In this document: positions 1 through 6,545 of the stretch, one piece after another
Numbering within the stretch: position 1 is the stretch's first letter
Layout of the letters: the number at the start of each line of letters is the position of its first letter
NCBI GenBank assembly: GCA_964473105.1
Contig: CAYYNQ010000086.1
Coordinates: 1 to 13,800 of the forward strand
Direction of reading: 5' to 3'
Length of the DNA: 13,800 nucleotides
From: CAYYNQ01 sp964473105
GTDB lineage: Bacteria; Sumerlaeota; Sumerlaeia; MVZB01
Translations under genes and position numbers: made by a program
The notes under the pieces: generated by a model
Seen by the model: only the letters and a program-made list of their open reading frames with translations
What the model was told of the DNA's origin: nothing
Databases searched by the model: none

Positions 1-663
1 GTCACTGATGGCGCGAATTGCCTGAGCCAAGACTCCGTTGACAACCTGAAAGGCCTCGGTAATGGGGGTCTTGGGTCCCACTGTGTCCATAAGTTTGTCA
101 TTCATGATGACAATCATGGTGTCAACATGCTCCTTGAGTCGATTGATACACTCAAAAGACCTCTTCATGCGCTTGGGTCCCTCAAAGCTGAACGGCTTGG
201 TTACGATCGCAACACAGAGGATTCCCATTGACCTGGCAATTTCAGCAATTACCGGTGCCGCACCTGTCCCAGTTCCACCACCCATGCCGGCCGTTACGAA
301 TATCATGTCAGTTCCCTCGATGGCTGTACGAATCTCATCCTCAGCCGAGCGGGCCGCCTCTTCCCCCAGTTCGGGGATTGCCCCGGCACCGAGGCCGTGT
401 GTAATATCTTTCCCGATCTGTATGTGATTGGTCACCGAACATCGGTGAAGTGCCTGGAAATCCGTGTTGACAGCGTAAAAATCAACACCCTTGAAGCCTT
501 TGGAGACCATGTCGTCAACCGCATTGCAGCCACCTCCCCCTATTCCTATTACCTTGATGTTGGTAACGGAGTTGGATTTGGGATCACCTTCCATGGCCCA
601 CTGGATTCGGTTCGCCGAACTCTTGGTCGCTGAATTCTCCCGTTTGTTTTTTGAGTTGTTCAC
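1..663 (-). CDS. ftsZ: Cell division protein FtsZ (N-terminal 221 residues, cut by window edge)
   Basis: Tubulin-like GTPase that polymerises into the Z ring at midcell and recruits the division machinery. The translated minus strand shows the N-terminal nucleotide-binding motif GIGGGGCNAV (about residues 40-49), AVNTD (64-68), the tubulin signature GGGTGTG (128-134) and the MNDKL segment (187-191). The T7 catalytic loop and C-terminal tail lie outside the window. About 55% of a usual 380-400 residue FtsZ is present. I chose the GTG at 661-663 because AAGG lies 9 nt upstream (673-676). The first in-frame ATG (592-594) has no visible ribosome site and would remove 23 residues. The result is a polar N-terminal extension of about 35 residues before the fold. 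FtsZ is the last gene of the murB-ftsQ-ftsA-ftsZ run, 61 bp after ftsA. Family assignment is certain; the start is likely. Confidence 0.96.
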   Translation of the reverse strand, partial: MNNSKNKRENSATKSSANRIQWAMEGDPKSNSVTNIKVIGIGGGGCNAVDDMVSKGFKGVDFYAVNTDFQALHRCSVTNHIQIGKDITHGLGAGAIPELGEEAARSAEDEIRTAIEGTDMIFVTAGMGGGTGTGAAPVIAEIARSMGILCVAIVTKPFSFEGPKRMKRSFECINRLKEHVDTMIVIMNDKLMDTVGPKTPITEAFQVVNGVLAQAIRAISD

Positions 664-724
664 GGTAACATACCTTACCTTTCACGAGCAGCAGGGCTCA
701 GATTTGTCACGATGGTTTTGTTTT

Positions 725-2050
725 TCATCCATAAACATCCAAGAGACTTTTGAATTTCCGAACAATCCAAGGTTCCCTCTGGTAACCGGGCCCCTCTTCT
801 GATGACCATCTCAGCAGCCCAACCCCGGTGGCATAAATTGGGGTCGAAACCGGGCCGTTCATGCCCAGTAGACCCCGGGGTCTTCCTATTCGGCAAGGGT
901 ATCCCATGACTCTTTCCGCGACAACGTCGATTCCGTCAAGCAAGGCCGTTCCGCCCGTGAGCACGACCCCGGCATAGATCTTGTCGGCAATTCCCGAATG
1001 CTGGATCTTTTTCTGGGCATTCAAGAATATTTCCTCGACTCTAGCCTCGATTATCTCGGACAGTTCACGCCTGCTCTGGACCTTCCTTGTGGAGTCTATT
1101 GTCGAAGGAGGTAGCTGGATTCGTTCGTCGGCATCGACATCCGTCGGAACGGCATGGCCGAATTTCTTCTTCATGTTTTCCGAGTCATGTCCCGAGATTT
1201 TCAGGATCTTGGAAATGTCCTGTGTAATGATGTCGCCTCCCATGGCGATTTCGCTGACATGCTGAAGCGTTTCGTTCTGGAAAATCGCGATATCGGTCGT
1301 CCCCCCGCCGATATCAAGCAGGACGACGCCCATCTGGCGTTCCTTGTCCGACAGGACGGCCAGGGAACTAGCAACGGATTGAAGGACAACGGAACTGGTC
1401 CTCATGCCCGCATTGCGCATGCATCGAAAAATGTTATTCGCAGCCTCGATGGAACTTGTGACAAGGTGCATCTTGACACCCAGTTGATGGCCGAACAAGC
1501 CCGCCGGGTTCGTGATGCCTCCCCGGTCGTTAACAACATATTCCTTGATGAATGTATGGAGAATCTCCACATCATTTGGAAGGAATCCCTCCATGGCCCT
1601 CTTCCTGACACGGCGACAATCACGCTCCTCAATGCCGGTCGTTGGGTTTCGGACCTCTGAAAAACCATCGACATCTATTCCCGAAATGTGATCCCCAGCA
1701 ATGCCAACGAGGATTTCCTTGGGGTTCACACGGGCCAGCCCAAAGGCTTGTTCGTAGGATTGTTTGACGGCCTCCACGGTATCGCGGATATTATTGACCA
1801 TTCCGCGGCGTACTCCTCTGGAGGGCGCGGAACCCAGACCTAGAACCGTGATTTTTCCCTCAGAATCGGAGGAACCGATGATAGTGCAGACCTTGGTCGT
1901 TCCGATATCAATTCCGCCAAGGAGTCGCAATCTGCCATGTTTCGACGGTTTTTTCTGGCGCCTGGATGGACCCTTGCGGAACCGGACGGCAGGTCCCAAA
2001 GATGTCTGCCCCGACTCATTTTTATCACGTGCTATCTTCAGTGTGATCAT
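725..2050 (-). CDS. ftsA: Cell division protein FtsA
   Basis: Actin-like ATPase that tethers FtsZ filaments to the inner membrane and links the Z ring to later division proteins. All actin-fold motifs are visible: phosphate-1 GGIDIGTTKV (45-54), phosphate-2 LLDIGGGTTDIAIF (244-257) and the adenosine motif VVLTGGTALLDGI (362-374). The 1C subdomain with VGIAGDHI lies near residues 115-122. The C-terminus ends in WIVRKFKSLLDVYG, a basic amphipathic helix typical of the FtsA membrane-targeting tail. At 441 residues it is slightly longer than the usual 400-420. The excess is an N-terminal stretch of about 44 residues, rich in Lys and Arg, before the first beta strand. The ATG lies 6 bp after the ftsQ stop, so translational coupling is likely. 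A TTG at codon 41 would give a conventional N-terminus but has no clear ribosome site. Confidence 0.96.
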   Translation of the reverse strand: MITLKIARDKNESGQTSLGPAVRFRKGPSRRQKKPSKHGRLRLLGGIDIGTTKVCTIIGSSDSEGKITVLGLGSAPSRGVRRGMVNNIRDTVEAVKQSYEQAFGLARVNPKEILVGIAGDHISGIDVDGFSEVRNPTTGIEERDCRRVRKRAMEGFLPNDVEILHTFIKEYVVNDRGGITNPAGLFGHQLGVKMHLVTSSIEAANNIFRCMRNAGMRTSSVVLQSVASSLAVLSDKERQMGVVLLDIGGGTTDIAIFQNETLQHVSEIAMGGDIITQDISKILKISGHDSENMKKKFGHAVPTDVDADERIQLPPSTIDSTRKVQSRRELSEIIEARVEEIFLNAQKKIQHSGIADKIYAGVVLTGGTALLDGIDVVAERVMGYPCRIGRPRGLLGMNGPVSTPIYATGVGLLRWSSEEGPGYQREPWIVRKFKSLLDVYG

Positions 2051-2056
2051 ATTCCG

Positions 2057-2881
2057 TCACCCGTCAACATGGTACACGATCTGGTTTTGCATCCGGAGAT
2101 CGATATAGTTCGACTCTTCAATCTCGGGTTTTTGCTTCAATACGCTGCTCAACTTGGCCAAGAGTTCAAGCGGGGGTTGGCTGCCGAAACGCACCTCCGT
2201 TTTGCTTCGAAGAATACTTGTTATCTCGTTGCGGCTGTTGATGTTCCACTCGACAATTCTTCCATGTAGATCAGGATCCTCGTTGCGGATAAACTCGGCA
2301 GCACGCAGGATATCGGAGAGACGTTCCATCGTCAGGCGATCCCCCATTCTCAGTTTGCTGGCGCCGATGCCCGTCAGCATGGGAAGGCCCAGAATTTTAG
2401 TGGTTCCATAATCCGCACGGCCAAGTATCACGCCCTCCCTGTCAATCAAGAACGGCTTGTTGAGATTGGCGATCATGATGGGTTTTCGTTCTCTGGCATG
2501 GATGATGAGCGATTGAGGGTATTTCTTGCTGACAATTGTCTCAAGGGCACGAGGCAGTTGATTCAGCGTGATCTCGACGAGGGTCGGATCCATCCGGCAT
2601 AGGTTCGTGCCGTTTTCATCCAGATATGCGCCAAGGCTTTCGCGGATGTCCCTTTTTAGTTTCTCAGAGGCTCCATCGATCCTCATTTCGTTGATTTGGA
2701 AAAATTCGGACCGGTAGGTAAAATGGAATGCATAGCGGGCTCCAGCATACCCCGTGATAAGCAGTCCGCAGGCGGCCAGAGTGCAAAAGGCATACCGAAG
2801 GAAGGTGGCAACTTGCCGGGAGAAAGTCGAAAGGGCGGATGGATGGGTGGCACCCCGCCCATCTCGTTTGGGCCTCGCCAA
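2057..2881 (-). CDS. ftsQ: Cell division protein FtsQ/DivIB
   Basis: Bitopic inner-membrane protein of the FtsQLB subcomplex, which scaffolds and regulates septal peptidoglycan synthesis. Sequence shows a short basic cytoplasmic tail, one membrane segment (about 26-48) and a POTRA-like domain (about 61-135: FFQINEMRIDG through HARERKPIM, where the ERKPIM end is typical). The beta domain ends in NYIDLRMQNQIVYHVDG, matching the family's YVDLR-like terminus. Length 274 is normal. The start is a TTG (2879-2881): GAGG lies 7 nt upstream (2889-2892), an in-frame stop lies just beyond (2891-2893), and no later ATG keeps the membrane segment. Followed at 6 bp by ftsA. Preceded by a 252-bp leader with hairpin and repeats instead of the usual ddl. 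Confidence 0.93.
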   Translation of the reverse strand: MARPKRDGRGATHPSALSTFSRQVATFLRYAFCTLAACGLLITGYAGARYAFHFTYRSEFFQINEMRIDGASEKLKRDIRESLGAYLDENGTNLCRMDPTLVEITLNQLPRALETIVSKKYPQSLIIHARERKPIMIANLNKPFLIDREGVILGRADYGTTKILGLPMLTGIGASKLRMGDRLTMERLSDILRAAEFIRNEDPDLHGRIVEWNINSRNEITSILRSKTEVRFGSQPPLELLAKLSSVLKQKPEIEESNYIDLRMQNQIVYHVDG

Positions 2882-2900
2882 CAGTCTACCTCAACAGGAA

Positions 2901-2918
2901 CAGGATCAGCAGGATCAG
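2901..2918. repeat. 9-bp perfect tandem repeat (CAGGATCAG x2)
   Basis: Two adjacent perfect copies of CAGGATCAG on the plus strand (CTGATCCTG on the mRNA strand), ending 9 nt before the ftsQ ribosome site. Copy-number change would alter leader spacing but not any coding sequence. Confidence 0.6.
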
Positions 2919-2934
2919 GAGGTTTGATATGGCC

Positions 2935-2958
2935 CCCGATCGAGCAGCCTCGATCGGG
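2935..2958 (-). promoter_or_regulatory. Perfect 10-bp hairpin in the ftsQ leader
   Basis: Inverted repeat CCCGATCGAG / CTCGATCGGG with a 4-nt loop and no mismatch. It lies 53 nt upstream of the ftsQ TTG. No T-run follows on the minus strand, so it does not look like a simple intrinsic terminator. An RNA stability or leader-control element, or a protein-binding palindrome, are possible roles. Confidence 0.45.
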
Positions 2959-3015
2959 CATCAGTATTTTAGAATCCACTGCTGACGGGGACAGCGACCC
3001 GCCATGCTTCGATCA

Positions 3016-3043
3016 ATCTATACGATCATTTTTTGAGAATCAA
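3016..3043 (-). promoter_or_regulatory. Possible sigma-70-type promoter for ftsQAZ
   Basis: On the minus strand TTGATT (3038-3043) is followed after 15 nt by TATAGAT (3016-3022). Both boxes are partial matches to the -35 and -10 consensus and the spacing is short, so this is only a candidate. A transcript from here would carry a leader of about 130 nt containing the downstream hairpin and tandem repeat. Confidence 0.25.
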
Positions 3044-3133
3044 GCGGAGAATGCCACGAAAGATTGGAAATTCCTGAGATGCTGGACCCTAGATGTGCTT
3101 CCGCCACCCGAAATCGGGATTCAGCACGTCCAG

Positions 3134-4099
3134 TCAGGATGGTCCGGGAGGCTGCCGGTCCGCGGGAAGGGAGCTGGAGAGTTCGCCCTTTCTGCCGATC
3201 ACCCGGATTTCCCTTTCCAGCAGGATTCCGGTATCCTTGTGTATTATTTCTTGGATCCTGTCCATTAGTCCAATGATCTGGCAGCTGGTTGCCGAGCCCT
3301 CATTGATAATGAAGTTTGCATGTTCCTTGGAAACCATGGCGCCTCCCTCCCTCAACCCCTTTAATCCGGCTTTGTCGATTAGACGGCCGGCATATTCATT
3401 GTTAGGGTTCTTGAACATACAGCCCAAACTTCGTTCACCGATGGGCTGTTCCCTCCTCTTGATTAATGCCTGGGCGATTCTTTCCTGAACCACGGCCGGA
3501 TCCTCCGGTTCAAGTTCAAGGACCGTTGCCACGATGACGTCTGATTTAAGCGAAGACCACCTGTATCCGAACCCGAATTCACCCTTGCTTCGGGTTTTCA
3601 TCTGACCACCGGGTGGAACAACCTCGACTTCTCTGGCAAGGCTGCAAATGTCCCCCGCAGGCGTGCCAGCGTTGCCAGCGAGCGCTCCGCCCACGGTCCC
3701 GGGGATGCCGGCCGCCCATTCCATTCCGGACAGGCCCTCGCGCTTGCAGAAATTCATGAGGGCTGATAGCTGTGTTCCTGCTTCAGCACGGACATTGTTA
3801 TTGCGACCGGTCAATTCAATTGAGCGCAGCCCCATTCCAGGGATGATGACAACCCCGTCATACCCTTCATCGAGAAACAGGGTATTGGCGCCTCCTCCGA
3901 GCATCATCCATTGGGCATTTTCCCTATTCAGTATATCCAGCATCTGGACCAAGGCTCGAGATCCGTCGATCGAGGCCACCAATTTTGCTCGTCCCCCCAC
4001 TCCCATCGAGGTATGGGAGGCCATTGGCCCATCAGGCGTGATCTGGGTGCCGGGTATGGCTGAAATCATCTCTGCCAAGTCAGAATTGGCTGGATTCAT
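3134..4099 (-). CDS. murB: UDP-N-acetylenolpyruvoylglucosamine reductase MurB
   Basis: FAD- and NADPH-dependent cytoplasmic enzyme that reduces UDP-GlcNAc-enolpyruvate to UDP-N-acetylmuramate, the second committed step of peptidoglycan synthesis. Visible motifs: N-terminal HTSMGVGGRA (29-38), FAD-binding GGGANTLFLDEGYDGVVI (68-85), GMEWAAGIPGTVGGAL (125-140) and GNAGTPAGD (142-150). FGYRWSSLK (177-185) carries the conserved Tyr-Arg, SLGCMFKNP (224-232) the proton-donor position, and LEREIRVIG (294-302) the C-terminal Glu region. The proton donor is Cys227 rather than the Ser of E. coli MurB. I see no long insertion of the E. coli type, and the 321-residue length fits a type II MurB. ATG start with GAGG about 12 nt upstream. 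It is first in the murB-ftsQ-ftsA-ftsZ run; murC is not next to it. Confidence 0.95.
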   Translation of the reverse strand: MNPANSDLAEMISAIPGTQITPDGPMASHTSMGVGGRAKLVASIDGSRALVQMLDILNRENAQWMMLGGGANTLFLDEGYDGVVIIPGMGLRSIELTGRNNNVRAEAGTQLSALMNFCKREGLSGMEWAAGIPGTVGGALAGNAGTPAGDICSLAREVEVVPPGGQMKTRSKGEFGFGYRWSSLKSDVIVATVLELEPEDPAVVQERIAQALIKRREQPIGERSLGCMFKNPNNEYAGRLIDKAGLKGLREGGAMVSKEHANFIINEGSATSCQIIGLMDRIQEIIHKDTGILLEREIRVIGRKGELSSSLPADRQPPGPS

Positions 4100-4411
4100 G
4101 ATTGCGTTATGCCTCTGTAATTAACGCTAGATGAGTCATTATCAAAATCTACCAGAGGTAACGGTGAATCACCAGCATGGTCTGGCTGGAGGGGCTTTTC
4201 ACGCGAGGATTTCATGAGTGAACACTTAAATCCTGAAAATAACAGAATGTTCAACCCGGACAGACTGCTGACGGGGCGGTCGAGGCTTCCGTCCTGACCT
4301 GAATCAACGCAGAGGATTGAGATGTAAAGCCCGGGAGGACTCATTATTGGAAACACCCGCCATCAGTATGAATACCCCCGCGTTGTAGTCGTAATTCCGG
4401 ACATTCGTGAA
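4100..4411. other. 312-bp intergenic region upstream of murB
   Basis: This stretch lies between the peptidase-like gene and murB, both on the minus strand. The only open frame is an 86-codon minus-strand one (4096-4356). It has a GTG start, no properly spaced ribosome site and no recognisable protein pattern, although its stop overlaps the murB start as ATGA. I regard it as chance or at best unproven. A weak promoter-like pair for murB is noted separately. No tRNA-like or other RNA structure was recognised. Confidence 0.5.
4225..4254 (-). promoter_or_regulatory. Weak promoter candidate for murB
   Basis: On the minus strand TTGAAC (4249-4254) is followed after 18 nt by TTTAAG (4225-4230). Each matches the sigma-70 consensus at four of six positions. 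It would place a start site roughly 120 nt upstream of the murB ATG. Offered only because the murB run needs a promoter and nothing better is visible. Confidence 0.18.
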
Positions 4412-5314
4412 TCAGCGTAAAGATTCATCGGGGTCTTTCCGGGAAGGTGAATGTGGGCCTAATTCATCGTCCCCCCCGAATTTTTCGAGTTTCAGGCGTC
4501 GTAGGCGACGTTGTCGCCAGTAGGCCAGGCCCAAAAGAAGACCGCCGGCTGCCATGACTGTCGATCCGCCGGATAGGGCTGCAAGGAGATCCCACAGCCT
4601 TGAGTGTTGATTCTGCCATTGTCTCTCAAGTGCATGTCGGAACCTTCGATCCCAAAGGCGATCAGATAAAAATTTGCCGCGCAAAGGGTCCGACAGGTCG
4701 GCTAGGATCCTTGCTGCCCGTTGCCTGGAATGCGGTTCGTCAGGATAGGATCGTTGCAGGTAAAATTGAGTGATGGATAGACTTTGGGCGTAGGCGAGTG
4801 GTTTTGGGGAACCAACGTCAAGCATCCCGTGTTCCAGACTCGCCAGAGGGATAAGAGTACCCAATGCGCCCGCGAGACTGATCCTCCACTCGTTTTGTGC
4901 CATGATTTCGCCTGCAGTGATCATGGCCAGGCCTTCATTTAACCAATCGGGTATGGATGATCTGATGGATTGTCCGACAATCAAATGGGCCATTTCATGG
5001 GTCAATAGATTCAGTTGTCCGGACAGAGTGAGGTCGGACCATGCACGGTTCAATATGACTATTTTCTGTTCCCGTGTAACAGCAACAGCGGCAACACCAT
5101 CCACAGGATGGCCGATGTGATTCCGGAATGCCCTCCTGTCGTGATAGATCATGATATGTACGGGACCCCTTAATGACTTTTTCAAGCCGTCCTCCGCTTT
5201 GTGTCGTGCCCGCATGGCGGTTGCCTTCAGGTTGCTACCTGGCATTTTCCTACTGTCACCAGCGTAAACCAAAATATCCCGTTCGGGACCCAAGGGCTTT
5301 GTCCTGTTTTTCAT
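4412..5314 (-). CDS. Peptidase MA-like zinc metalloprotease with C-terminal membrane anchor
   Basis: Resembles the gluzincin peptidase MA-like group. The zinc site HEMAH is at 106-110, followed 16 residues later by NEG (126-128), whose Glu127 would be the third zinc ligand. Upstream are alternating strands and helices typical of the fold (ILVYAG 14-19, VHIMIYHDRRAF 52-63). A single membrane segment lies near 248-266, followed by a very basic stretch (RQRRLRRLKLEK, 267-278) and a polar tail. The positive-inside rule would place the C-terminus in the cytoplasm and the catalytic domain outside. However, no signal peptide is seen: the frame upstream is closed by TAA (5390-5392) with no other ATG. 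Topology or the true start is therefore uncertain. Substrate unknown. Divergent from the next gene across 131 bp. Confidence 0.72.
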   Translation of the reverse strand: MKNRTKPLGPERDILVYAGDSRKMPGSNLKATAMRARHKAEDGLKKSLRGPVHIMIYHDRRAFRNHIGHPVDGVAAVAVTREQKIVILNRAWSDLTLSGQLNLLTHEMAHLIVGQSIRSSIPDWLNEGLAMITAGEIMAQNEWRISLAGALGTLIPLASLEHGMLDVGSPKPLAYAQSLSITQFYLQRSYPDEPHSRQRAARILADLSDPLRGKFLSDRLWDRRFRHALERQWQNQHSRLWDLLAALSGGSTVMAAGGLLLGLAYWRQRRLRRLKLEKFGGDDELGPHSPSRKDPDESLR

Positions 5315-5445
5315 TCGTCCGGATAGAGGAACTGAAGGGTGATTTGTCGAGTCATGACCAGTTTTGATGTGATACCATAACCCTTGGAATTACTTGCTTT
5401 CATCAAGCAGCCGAATTGATGGCAGCACCCTAAAAATAACCGATT

Positions 5446-6363
5446 ATGTTTGAGAATCCAATACAACCTGTTTCCCTGATCCTGATGCTCCAGTTATCAT
5501 TGTCGATGACGGGCCTCGCTCTCGGGGCCTGGTGGCTCAAACCCTTGGGCAAGTTGCACCGCTACCCGGCGATTCTTGCCGTGGTCCTGCAGTTTTTGGC
5601 GTGTTGGTTCATCGTCGACCTTGATGTGGAGTTTCCGTGGAGGATGGAATCCATCATATGGGGCGGTTTCCTGCTGTTTCTGCTCGGGTGGGTTATTTTT
5701 AACTTTTCGCCACAGATGGCACCAGGGTTCGTGCGGGCCACACGCTTCGCGCTGTTGATAAGGCTTTACGGGGTATTGCTGCCACATTTATTCCTGCTCT
5801 TTCTGATGGTCCTGCTTCTGGCGGTTCGCTTCTCGCGGCACTATAACATCCTGCCCGAACCGATTATTCGTGGCTGGGGAGAGGGGGGGCGAAACTCCGT
5901 CATGGCGTTGTCGGCAATCTTGGAATTTAGCATGCTTTCCGCCGCTTGTGTCTGGGGGACGATGTTCTTTGCAGCTGTTATGGGCGTCAAGGCTTACCGC
6001 AGAAAATCGTCCGGAAACGACCTGAATTCATACATGATGCTAACGGTACGACTGATTACCATCTGCGTGATCATTCGGATGATTTCAATTTTGGTTTCAC
6101 TCTCCGTTGGCGCATTGCTCGACCCTCTCGGTATGGCCCATTTCGTTCAATTTCTTGGCGCCGCCGCCTGGGAACTCCTGTTTATCCGTATCCTTCTCGG
6201 TCTGGTGGTCCCATATCTGGGGGGGCGCCTTGCATCAGCCGCGATTCGAAATGGTGACTGTCTGCAGGCTGCGGCAACGTTGATTTTCATGGTCCTTCCC
6301 CTCTCGATTGCTGAGATCCTGGGCGCGGGAATGACCGTTGGGTTGTGGGGGATTGCCTGTTGA
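5446..6363 (+). CDS. Multi-spanning membrane protein of unknown function
   Basis: I do not recognise the family. The 305-residue protein is strongly hydrophobic with about eight predicted membrane segments (roughly 9-30, 42-58, 69-86, 106-127, 153-181, 200-224, 233-256 and 275-300). The loops are short; KAYRRKSSGNDLN (182-194) and HRYP (38-41) are among the few charged ones. No transporter or redox motif is visible. The ATG at 5446 has no clear ribosome site; ATGs at codons 14 and 21 would cut into the first membrane segment. It reads toward the lipid A genes on the same strand, with a gap of 182 bp. It may therefore be an envelope protein, but co-transcription is not shown. Confidence 0.8.
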   Translation: MFENPIQPVSLILMLQLSLSMTGLALGAWWLKPLGKLHRYPAILAVVLQFLACWFIVDLDVEFPWRMESIIWGGFLLFLLGWVIFNFSPQMAPGFVRATRFALLIRLYGVLLPHLFLLFLMVLLLAVRFSRHYNILPEPIIRGWGEGGRNSVMALSAILEFSMLSAACVWGTMFFAAVMGVKAYRRKSSGNDLNSYMMLTVRLITICVIIRMISILVSLSVGALLDPLGMAHFVQFLGAAAWELLFIRILLGLVVPYLGGRLASAAIRNGDCLQAAATLIFMVLPLSIAEILGAGMTVGLWGIAC

Positions 6364-6503
6364 TCACTCAATCCGACTGGCGCACTTCTGTCGATGATTT
6401 GGTCCGGATTTATGGCTTCCGGAAACAGGAGCGGCATGCTTGTGGCATATTTCAGGCGATTTTCAAGTTGCTTACCCCTCGAGATTTCAAGACAATGGCA
6501 TGA
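6360..6503 (+). CDS. Candidate small protein, 47 codons
   Basis: An open frame with TTG start at 6360-6362 overlaps the stop of the membrane-protein gene (TGA 6361-6363). It ends at TGA 6501-6503, filling most of the gap before the oxidoreductase gene. The frame extends upstream, where a GTG at 6345 could serve instead. Composition looks protein-like: DWRTSVDDLVRIYGF, then a basic stretch FRKQERH, then FQAIFKLLTPRDFKTMA. No family is recognised and no strong ribosome site is seen. A chance frame remains quite possible. Confidence 0.3.
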   Translation: MITQSDWRTSVDDLVRIYGFRKQERHACGIFQAIFKLLTPRDFKTMA

Positions 6504-6527
6504 ATTTATTCAGACCTTCTGCTGAAT

Positions 6528-6533
6528 AAGGAG
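6528..6533 (+). promoter_or_regulatory. Ribosome binding site of the oxidoreductase gene
   Basis: AAGGAG, 12 nt before the ATG at 6546. It is a near-complete Shine-Dalgarno match with slightly long spacing, and supports that ATG as the start. Confidence 0.6.
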
Positions 6534-6545
6534 ATCCCAGTCAAG

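Larger units (their letters stand above)
2882..3133 (-). other. Non-coding murB-ftsQ spacer in the usual ddl position
   Basis: This 252-bp gap separates murB from ftsQ. In many dcw clusters ddl (D-Ala-D-Ala ligase) sits here. I looked at the minus strand and saw no Ddl-like sequence or convincing reading frame. It holds a small hairpin CCCGA-AA-TCGGG just after murB (3107-3118), a promoter-like pair (3016-3043), a perfect 10-bp hairpin (2935-2958), a 9-bp tandem repeat (2901-2918) and the ftsQ ribosome site (2889-2892). GATCG occurs several times between 2938 and 3027. The content suggests a regulated leader for ftsQAZ rather than decayed coding DNA, but that is inference. Confidence 0.6.

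Noticed and set aside
1154..1660. 168-codon plus-strand frame
   Set aside because: Wholly antisense to the conserved core of ftsA.
2696..3268. 190-codon plus-strand frame across the murB-ftsQ spacer
   Set aside because: It runs antisense over the ftsQ N-terminus and the murB end. Its Gly/Pro/Ser-rich translation looks like non-coding GC-biased sequence.
3648..4124. 158-codon plus-strand frame
   Set aside because: Antisense to the murB N-terminal half. The Pro/Ala/Ser-rich translation is typical of a shadow frame.
4096..4356. 86-codon minus-strand frame whose stop overlaps the murB start as ATGA
   Set aside because: GTG start with no properly spaced ribosome site, no recognisable protein pattern, and no structure expected of a dcw gene. 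The overlap alone is weak evidence, so I kept it only as a note in the intergenic entry.
5401..5403. 28-codon minus-strand frame starting here and ending over the peptidase start codon
   Set aside because: I tested it as a lost signal peptide. Its residues are polar and mixed, without a hydrophobic core, so it does not supply an export signal.
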